Below are positions 13,160 through 19,556 of a stretch of DNA of 19,556 nucleotides, piece after piece (the first letter of the stretch is position 1; every line of letters starts with the position of its first letter). A program made the position numbers and the translations under genes. Below the pieces are notes generated by a model that saw only the letters and a program-made list of their open reading frames with translations, was not told where the DNA came from and searched no databases. Source of the stretch: Clostridiales bacterium (GTDB lineage Bacteria > Bacillota > Clostridia > Christensenellales > Borkfalkiaceae); the NCBI GenBank assembly GCA_003503945.1, contig DOCD01000165.1, positions 1,803 to 21,358 on the forward strand. The letters run 5' to 3'.

Positions 13160-16100
13160 ATGACAAGTTTTACCAAAAAACTTTTTACGGTATTTTTGGC
13201 GAGTTTGGCGGCAATCTGCGTGGCTTTCGGGCTGTTTTTTACAGTACCCGCAAGCTTTGACACTGCATTTGCCGAGGGTGAAACGGAAAATACGCCCGTC
13301 GCATTGACGGAAGTGACCGATTTTGCCGTAACAAACAATAAAATTACCGGATTAAGCGAATCCGCGCTCGAAAAAATAGCGGGCAAGCAGTTTACGATAA
13401 CCGTGCCTGTTGTTGACGGTATTACAGTCATTGCCTCGAGTCCGGACGGAAGTATTCTCGGCGAGCACGTGGCAAATCTTACCGCCGTCACCGTGGGCGC
13501 GAATATTACCGAAATCGGGAAAAACGCTTTCTTTGGGTGTAAGCTTCTCAAAGAGTTGAATTTGTCGGGCGCTACCGCATTGACGACTGTCGGTACGGAC
13601 GCTTTCAACACGAACGGAACGTCAAACAGCGTTAAGACTTTAACGATACCCGAAAAGGTTACTTCTATCGGTGACCGTGCTTTCGCGAACCACACGGGGC
13701 TTACAACAATTAATTTCTACGCCGAAGCCTGCGGCAAAGTTGCGCAGGAAGCCAATAACCCTTTCTATACAGTCGGAGGCAATTCCGGCGTAACAGTTAA
13801 TCTTGGCGCAGAGGGTAAAACAGTTACGAAAATCCCCGAAAACTTATTTAACAGTAATGCGACTGCAAGAATAAAAGAAGTTAAGTTTGTAAACGTGGAC
13901 ACTACCGCCACGACCGATGGTAAAGTAAGGTTCGGCGCCAACGCATTCCGCACAAGCCAGGAGCTTACTACCGTAATATTTGAAAATGCCGTTATCCCCG
14001 AAATCGGCAATTCTGCATTTTCGAGTACGAAAATATCAAGCATAAGATTGCCCGAAAGCGTTAAGAAAATAGGCGACTCGGCTTTCAGCGGCTGCGATGC
14101 GCTTCAAAGCATCGGTTCACTGGACGGAATAACATATATAGGCGCTTCCGCGTTTAGGGGCTGCAGTCAGTTGAAAAGTGCCGGCATCACCTCCAATAGC
14201 TCTCTTACATATATAGGCGACAACGCATTTGCAAGCTCGGGGCTCGACGAAATAATTGTACCCAAGGGCGTTACGTATTTAGGCAGCAGCGCATATTATA
14301 ACTGCACTGCGGCAGCCGTGATATGCTATTACGCCGAGGAGCTCGGTACGGTAAGCTGGATAGAAAGCCCTTTCCGCGGTGTAGGTACAATGACGAGCGG
14401 AACCAGCTTGATACTCGGCGGCAATAATATGCCGATAAAAATGCTTAGTTCGTTTACTTTCCAGTCAAAAGATAATACCCCTATCAATATAGTTCAGATA
14501 AATTTCGCTAACGTCCAGATAGAGGCGACCGAACACAGCCCGTTATTCGGCAATAATGTTTTTGAGCGCCTTACCGCTCTCAAAACAGTTGTTTTCGATT
14601 CTGCTTGCAATATAGGCATAATCGGCTCGTACGCTTTCAGCGGTTGTACCTCGCTCGGCGAAGTTGAGTTGCCTACAAGCGTAAAGACTATCGAAAACAG
14701 CGCGTTTAACGGTTGTACTTCATTGCACAGCATTAATACCAATGACGTTACATACATCGACGAAAATGCTTTTAAGGGCTGCGTTTCGCTGTACAGTGTG
14801 AACCTCAGCAGCGTTACCGATAAAGCAAATATCAAAAACAATGCTTTTGCAGGCTGCACGAGGCTTCTCGAAGCGGTAAGTACGCTGAGCTTTACTCCCG
14901 ACGAATTAACGGCAAAAGGTTTAAGCGGCGCCAAAATAGTTGCATCTTCCGAAATTACAGCCGTCGGCAATTTCATTTTCTCGAATGCGGCAAAAACCGA
15001 CCTTATAAGCTACGTCGGCGACGACGAAGTCATTACTCTTCCCGAAGGCAACTATTCTATACACGAGCGCGCGTTCAGCGGAAATACCAAAATCACACAA
15101 GTAAACTTCGGCAGGGCGCAGGTTACGGGCATAGGCGCATATGCGTTCAGCAGCTGTACCTCTTTACGTAAAATCGAAATAACAAAACCCGAAGAAAACT
15201 TTACGGGTATAGGAATGCACGCATTCGACGGCTGTACCTCGCTTGAAACCGTAACCTTCGGAGAAGGGTTATCATTCTCATATATCGACGAATTTACTTT
15301 CTATAATTGCGTAAGCCTTAAAAGCATAAGTATCCCCGCCAGCGTTACCGAAATTAAAGAGCGCGCTTTCAGCGGTTGCCATGCGCTTGAAAGCGTAACA
15401 TTTAACGAAGCTGAACGTTATAACGGCACGGAAACAATAAAAGAATATAAGCTTACGACTATCGGCGCGAATTCTTTCGACGGCTGCGCTTCGTTAAAAT
15501 ATATCGAAATACCCGAATCGGTTACCACGATAGGCACGTATGCTTTCGACGGCTGCACTTCGCTCGCTACGGTATATCTTCCCGCAAGCCTTGAAACCTG
15601 CAACGCAAACGCTTTCCGCCACACGGTAGGCAATATAATACTTATCGCCGCCGACGCGGAGTCGTATAATACATATTCCAACACCTGGGCGAACGACCTT
15701 CGAACAAGGCTCACCTTTATAGTCGAAGTGGAATTGTATTACGGAAATAAACAGACGGCGGAAATTACCGAAAAGCTTTTCGGTATGGATTACAGCTACG
15801 AAAGGAACGACGACGGCTCGTGGTCGATTACCGGCAGAATGCCTAATCAGCCGAATTACGAAACAACCAAATGGTATATAAATGTTGAATGTACCACTTC
15901 TTTCAATTCCGACGAATTGCAGAACCGTTTAAATACTTACAACTTTAACAAGCCCGAAGAGAACACCGTCATAAAAATGTATGCGGTTACGGTAGATGAG
16001 CCGACTGTTGATGTTAAAAACATGACATATACGGGGAACTTATTTGGATTTGAAGAAGTGCTCACGATAGCCGATAGCGATAAGTTCGATTGGGAAATCA

Positions 16101-19100
16101 CGCAATACACCCTCGTAAACGGTATCCCCGCCGATATCCCGACGGACGGCGACGGAGTAAACAAAGAAAAAGTTATCAGGGACGCGGGTACTTATACGAT
16201 TTCCATTAACTTAAAGGAGCAGTTCGGTAAGTGGAGTTCGCCTTTAAGCGTACCCGTATCGATTTCCGCGGCACCGATTACGCCTACGATAGCTTTAAAG
16301 TGGACGCTTGAGGGTGGCAGCGCGCTTGCCGACGGGACGCTATACATTGACGGCAATACGCCTTATCTCGAAGAAAAACAGGGCGCAGAGCAGAAGCGCG
16401 TAATGCAATCATACGTCACTTATTCGGGTAAAGATAACGCGATAGTGCTTGCCCTCGACACCGAAGGAAGGTTTACGGTCGGTACGAATTATAAGACCAC
16501 GAGAGAAGGCACTGACGTTACTACGATGAAGGATGCGGCTGTTTATATAACGTCCGTTACCATAACGATGAGCAACAATTACATGTTTATGGTGAGCGGT
16601 AACGAGCAGACTATCCTCTACGGGCTCGAATACAGGCAGACGTCGTACGATACGTACGAAATCAGCAAAACGTGGTACGTTGCGATATCCGCCGGCAATA
16701 CTTTGCAGGGCGAAGGCAATGCGAATTTTGCGATAAACGGTTGGCGCTATAACGAAACGACGGGTATACCCCAAGCGCCTACTCTTTCGGCTGAGGGCAG
16801 CGACCCCGCAAAACTCATAACCTTCTCTCTGAGAATGTACGTTAACGAATACGGCATAGCTTACGACGAGCGGATTAATCTTCAAAAGCTCGACTACGAT
16901 AAATTCGGAAGCGTAATAAACGCGGCGATGCCTGCGGGCAGCTACGAGCTGACGATATTCGTTGCCGATTACAAGAAAGAAAACGGCGATATTATCGCGG
17001 CGGGCAACGGCGAGCATGGCACCGTATATAAGTTTACCGTAGCCGCGGCCGACCCTTTGAAGAGACTCGAAGAAATCGATAAAGACGCGGGCGTTCCGCA
17101 CGAAGGCGGAAGCATTTACGGCACCCTTCCCAACAACGGCACCGCGTGGGAGTTGCCCTATACGGGAGAACCCTGCTTCGTGAACGCGAAAGAAAACGTG
17201 CGCGTGCTCAGGCTGACGCCCGAAGAGGCGCACCCTCACAGACAGACGGCGAACAATACCTTCAACATCTGGAAAGATAAATCTTACGATTCTTTCTATA
17301 CGGCGTTTGCCATCACCTATAACGTAGTAAACAGGACTAACGGCACGGGTATCAACGACACGACTTTCCGCCCCGAAGGCGATTTCAAATCGGCAAACGG
17401 GCAGTTCGTCGCCCCCGTCGAGCCCGGTAGATACACGGTTTACTTCAATATTTCGGCGCCCGGCTATATGATAGGCTCCGTAAACAGAACGGTTTCGTAC
17501 GATCTGATTATAAAGAACAGCATAAGCGTACCCGTAATAAAGGCGGTCACCTACACGGGCGAATCGGTAAGGTTCGACGTGCCCAACAGCCCGTTCTATA
17601 AAGTAATTTATCTGAACGGCAACGACCCCGACAGAGGGCTTGCGCTGAGCTACAATAATAATATTTCCGACGATTACATAAATGCCGGCGCGCATACGCT
17701 TATGCTTATGATTAACGAGGCGTATGCGGATTATTGCGACTGGGATTCGGCAAACGCTTGCGGAACTACTTCCAAAAAGTTCGTAAAGGTTACGGTCACC
17801 GTATCGCCTGCCGAAAACATAAGCACGCAGCCGCTGTTTATGAACAGCTGGACGTGGGGCAAATACAACAGCGTCACGAACAAACCTTCCTGGTCGACGA
17901 AGTTCGGCAACAATTACACGTTTGTTCTGCGCTCTATGGACGACGCAACCAAGACTTACACCTACAACAGCGGAATTAAGGGAACGGACTTTGCCGACGC
18001 GGACGCGGGCAAGTACGAGCTTATAGCAACCGCGGCGGCGGGCGCAGGCTGGAATGCTTTCGAACAGAAAATAGAAGTAACCATTCAGAAAGCGGAAATC
18101 GGCTGGAACAGCGAAAAGATTCCTTATATTCAGAGCTGGTATTACGGCGATTTCGCGACGAGGTATAAGACCCCCGAATACGCGCTTGAAGAAGAGTTTG
18201 CTTTCCTTGCGGAAGGAATGGTCCTCAAAGTAAGCAGAGTTGACGGCACGGGCGCGGTTTACGACAGCGTGTTCGCCCTTGCGGACGCCAACGGCGGCGA
18301 AGTCCCCGCGGGGAACTACGTTTTGCGGTTTGAAATCGACGGCACCGACAACTTCGACAAGTGGTCGTATCCCGTATTCTTCGACGTATTGAAGGCGCAG
18401 AACTACTGGGATATAACACCTAACGTACCCAGCTGGGTTTACGGCGATTACGCAAGCGACGAGCGTGAAATAACGGCTACGGCTATACCTCACTTCGGCG
18501 CGAAGGAAAACGTGGTTTTAACCTATTATCTCGTAGACGAAAAGGACAACCTCAACAGTCAGCCTTATCATTCGCTCGACGAAATTGTCGACCCGCTTAC
18601 GGGCGAAATAAACGTTGGCAAATACGTGCTCATTGCAACCATGACGGGCACCGCGAATTACAGCGATATGCACGAAACGAGGATACCGTTTGAGGTTTCT
18701 TCCGCGCAGAACAGCTGGATAGAAATTCCCACTATAATCGGTTGGAGCGAGGGGCGTTACGCCGGCGGAAGCAATTATCCTTCCTCGAAGCCTCAGTTCG
18801 GCGCGGTCGTTTACACGATTATCGACGCGGACGGCAACGAGTACGATATTAGCAAGCTCGGTACTCTGGGCGTAGGTTCGTATACAATCAAGGCGTACGT
18901 CGCAGGTAACGAGAACTTCAACGAAATGACGGCGTATGCGACGTTTGCGGTATTCGAGGACTCCGTAGGCATGACCGGTCTGATTGTCGCGACTGCAATA
19001 TTCGCCGCGATAGCGGTAGGTCTCGCGGTGGGCGGTATAATCTTACTGTTGCGCCGTAACAAGAAAATCGAGCAGGAATTCCGCAAAATGGTCAAGTCGG

Positions 19101-19117
19101 AATTGAAGAGGAGGTAA
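13160..19117 (+). CDS. Giant exported leucine-rich-repeat and Ig-like protein with C-terminal membrane anchor (cassette 2)
   Basis: A 1985-residue cell-surface protein. Residues 1-38 are a signal peptide (TKKLFTVFLASLAAICVAFG core, Ala-Phe-Ala cleavage). Residues about 115-835 are BspA/TpLRR-type leucine-rich repeats with the xxIGxxAFxGCTSLxxIxIP pattern, about 22 copies, a fold used by bacterial adhesins and binding proteins. Residues about 836-1550 are diverse beta-rich segments, several with the YTG strand typical of MBG-like Ig domains (near 950, 1330 and 1463). Residues about 1553-1930 are four modules of the same Trp-headed class as the cassette 1 protein. FAVFEDSVG, one helix (about 1938-1962) and a basic tail ending Lys-Arg-Arg match the cassette 1 protein closely. 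There is no LPXTG. The LRR half is more AT-rich than addAB. Ligand and role are unknown; adhesion is inference. Confidence 0.9.
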   Translation: MTSFTKKLFTVFLASLAAICVAFGLFFTVPASFDTAFAEGETENTPVALTEVTDFAVTNNKITGLSESALEKIAGKQFTITVPVVDGITVIASSPDGSILGEHVANLTAVTVGANITEIGKNAFFGCKLLKELNLSGATALTTVGTDAFNTNGTSNSVKTLTIPEKVTSIGDRAFANHTGLTTINFYAEACGKVAQEANNPFYTVGGNSGVTVNLGAEGKTVTKIPENLFNSNATARIKEVKFVNVDTTATTDGKVRFGANAFRTSQELTTVIFENAVIPEIGNSAFSSTKISSIRLPESVKKIGDSAFSGCDALQSIGSLDGITYIGASAFRGCSQLKSAGITSNSSLTYIGDNAFASSGLDEIIVPKGVTYLGSSAYYNCTAAAVICYYAEELGTVSWIESPFRGVGTMTSGTSLILGGNNMPIKMLSSFTFQSKDNTPINIVQINFANVQIEATEHSPLFGNNVFERLTALKTVVFDSACNIGIIGSYAFSGCTSLGEVELPTSVKTIENSAFNGCTSLHSINTNDVTYIDENAFKGCVSLYSVNLSSVTDKANIKNNAFAGCTRLLEAVSTLSFTPDELTAKGLSGAKIVASSEITAVGNFIFSNAAKTDLISYVGDDEVITLPEGNYSIHERAFSGNTKITQVNFGRAQVTGIGAYAFSSCTSLRKIEITKPEENFTGIGMHAFDGCTSLETVTFGEGLSFSYIDEFTFYNCVSLKSISIPASVTEIKERAFSGCHALESVTFNEAERYNGTETIKEYKLTTIGANSFDGCASLKYIEIPESVTTIGTYAFDGCTSLATVYLPASLETCNANAFRHTVGNIILIAADAESYNTYSNTWANDLRTRLTFIVEVELYYGNKQTAEITEKLFGMDYSYERNDDGSWSITGRMPNQPNYETTKWYINVECTTSFNSDELQNRLNTYNFNKPEENTVIKMYAVTVDEPTVDVKNMTYTGNLFGFEEVLTIADSDKFDWEITQYTLVNGIPADIPTDGDGVNKEKVIRDAGTYTISINLKEQFGKWSSPLSVPVSISAAPITPTIALKWTLEGGSALADGTLYIDGNTPYLEEKQGAEQKRVMQSYVTYSGKDNAIVLALDTEGRFTVGTNYKTTREGTDVTTMKDAAVYITSVTITMSNNYMFMVSGNEQTILYGLEYRQTSYDTYEISKTWYVAISAGNTLQGEGNANFAINGWRYNETTGIPQAPTLSAEGSDPAKLITFSLRMYVNEYGIAYDERINLQKLDYDKFGSVINAAMPAGSYELTIFVADYKKENGDIIAAGNGEHGTVYKFTVAAADPLKRLEEIDKDAGVPHEGGSIYGTLPNNGTAWELPYTGEPCFVNAKENVRVLRLTPEEAHPHRQTANNTFNIWKDKSYDSFYTAFAITYNVVNRTNGTGINDTTFRPEGDFKSANGQFVAPVEPGRYTVYFNISAPGYMIGSVNRTVSYDLIIKNSISVPVIKAVTYTGESVRFDVPNSPFYKVIYLNGNDPDRGLALSYNNNISDDYINAGAHTLMLMINEAYADYCDWDSANACGTTSKKFVKVTVTVSPAENISTQPLFMNSWTWGKYNSVTNKPSWSTKFGNNYTFVLRSMDDATKTYTYNSGIKGTDFADADAGKYELIATAAAGAGWNAFEQKIEVTIQKAEIGWNSEKIPYIQSWYYGDFATRYKTPEYALEEEFAFLAEGMVLKVSRVDGTGAVYDSVFALADANGGEVPAGNYVLRFEIDGTDNFDKWSYPVFFDVLKAQNYWDITPNVPSWVYGDYASDEREITATAIPHFGAKENVVLTYYLVDEKDNLNSQPYHSLDEIVDPLTGEINVGKYVLIATMTGTANYSDMHETRIPFEVSSAQNSWIEIPTIIGWSEGRYAGGSNYPSSKPQFGAVVYTIIDADGNEYDISKLGTLGVGSYTIKAYVAGNENFNEMTAYATFAVFEDSVGMTGLIVATAIFAAIAVGLAVGGIILLLRRNKKIEQEFRKMVKSELKRR
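13505..15655 (+). repeat. Array of about 22 BspA-type leucine-rich repeats
   Basis: The Ala-Phe pair followed by x-Gly-Cys-x-Ser-Leu recurs about every 22-25 residues, with longer non-repeat insertions near 13715-13850, 14322-14465 and 14875-15050. The two first insertions resemble each other (YAE, G-x-V, PF, VG, SG, LG in order). The count is by eye. Confidence 0.85.
17817..18950 (+). repeat. Four Trp-headed Ig-like modules in the cassette 2 protein
   Basis: Modules start near 17817, 18098, 18401 and 18710. Each contains a Trp followed by a Gly-(Asp/Lys/Arg)-Tyr/Phe turn, then a G-x-Y strand and an NY/NF motif before the final Phe strand. The third and fourth (NYW, NSW) are closest to those of the cassette 1 protein. 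Confidence 0.78.
19109..19114 (+). promoter_or_regulatory. AGGAGG: ribosome binding site of 19121 and last two Arg codons of the upstream gene
   Basis: As in cassette 1, AGG-AGG codes for the final Arg-Arg and serves as Shine-Dalgarno for the partner, here six bases before its ATG. Confidence 0.85.
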
Positions 19118-19120
19118 GTT

Positions 19121-19537
19121 ATGGTTAAAGCATTGTTAATGTCCGCCGCTTACGGCTGGTTTGCGGGGCTTCTGGTTATAATGATAGTGGTTTGCGCTTT
19201 GTTCGGCTTCATTATGTTTATTGCTTTGCGCCCCATAAAAAAGGACGAACTTGACGATTCGACTCCCGCCAAAAAGCTTCAAAGGCGCGAGGCGGAGCTT
19301 ACCGTTCAGCTTTTAGATAAGAAAAACGACGAAAAGTCGAAAGAGGAGCTTATTGGCAAACTGCATGAAGTAAAGACGGCGGAGAGCGTGCTCAGCGAGC
19401 TTATGGAAGAAGACAAACAGGAAGAGCCTGCAAAGCCCGTCAAAAAGCCTAAAATCGCTCCGTCTGCCTCGGCTAAAAAGGAGCAGCCCAAAAAAGAAGC
19501 GAAACCCGCTTCCGAAAATAAAGAAAGTAAAAACTGA
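19121..19537 (+). CDS. Single-pass membrane partner protein with charged tail (cassette 2)
   Basis: A 138-residue paralog of the 12109 product. It has one N-terminal helix (about 11-35, YGWFAGLLVIMIVVCALFGF) followed by RPIKK, so the rest should be cytoplasmic. A probable coiled coil (about 45-92) contains RREAELTVQLL and KLHEVKTAESVLSELMEE, lining up residue by residue with cassette 1 without large gaps. After that the protein ends in a Lys/Pro/Ala/Glu-rich, probably disordered tail (about 95-138) in place of the C-terminal domain of the longer paralog. The ATG lies three bases after the stop of the giant protein, with the AGGAGG inside that gene. The TGA at 19535-19537 is well before the window edge, so the short form is not a window artefact. 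Function is unknown; a role with the repeat protein is inferred from the pairing. Confidence 0.82.
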   Translation: MVKALLMSAAYGWFAGLLVIMIVVCALFGFIMFIALRPIKKDELDDSTPAKKLQRREAELTVQLLDKKNDEKSKEELIGKLHEVKTAESVLSELMEEDKQEEPAKPVKKPKIAPSASAKKEQPKKEAKPASENKESKN

Positions 19538-19556
19538 ATAAAAAGTCGACCGATTC

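Noticed and set aside
13505..15655. Recurring short sequences in this stretch as a CRISPR or DNA satellite array
   Set aside because: The repetition is at protein level in one long reading frame, with varying DNA sequence and no constant repeat-spacer pattern.
16409..18493. Open frame of 694 codons on the minus strand inside the giant surface protein gene
   Set aside because: It lies fully antisense to a convincing exported protein with repeats. Its translation is Arg/Val/Tyr-rich without domain motifs, and arises because the sense strand seldom uses codons that read as stops in reverse.

Overview
The window looks like chromosomal DNA of an uncultured, moderately GC-rich member of the Clostridia (Bacillota). 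The evidence is AddAB-type recombination genes, strong AGGAGG ribosome binding sites, a NadB/NadC de novo NAD pair, and large secreted proteins built from BspA-type leucine-rich repeats and Gly-Tyr/Asn-Tyr Ig-like repeats. A gut-associated lineage such as Christensenellales would fit, but that placement is inference. There are no tRNA or rRNA genes, CRISPR arrays, transposases or phage genes, and no gene-free stretch longer than about 215 bases.

Positions 1-5050 hold the 3' end of addB, cut by the window edge, and a complete addA joined by a 4-base overlap. Together they encode the helicase-nuclease that processes double-strand DNA ends. A 14-bp perfect hairpin follows. A small three-helix membrane protein (5053-5658) then begins directly under that hairpin and has no visible ribosome binding site. 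A convergent gene (5706-6218, minus strand) looks like a PRC-barrel protein. Divergent from it is a small heat-shock protein of the Hsp20 family (6432-6845), closed by a strong terminator.

Positions 6938-9158 are the nadB-nadC transcription unit: a clear TTGACA-17-TAAACT promoter, L-aspartate oxidase, quinolinate phosphoribosyltransferase overlapping it by 20 bases, and a terminator. nadA is not present here. The promoter sits so close to the nadB ATG that the mRNA should be nearly leaderless, and an 11-base direct repeat with a 31-bp period brackets the promoter's -10 region and the start codon.

Positions 9205-19537 are the most unusual part: two consecutive cassettes with the same architecture. 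Each has its own promoter and encodes a large exported repeat protein (936 and 1985 residues) with a 38-residue signal peptide, C-terminal Ig-like repeats, one C-terminal membrane helix and a conserved basic cytoplasmic tail ending Arg-Arg. Immediately downstream each encodes a single-pass membrane protein with a cytoplasmic coiled coil (296 and 138 residues). In both cassettes the terminal Arg-Arg codons AGG-AGG are also the ribosome binding site of the partner gene. The paired large and small proteins are homologous between cassettes only at their membrane and tail regions and Ig-like repeats; the N-terminal ectodomains and the partner C-termini differ. I infer a modular surface-display or adhesion system that uses a membrane anchor plus a dedicated partner in place of sortase. 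Its function is unknown.
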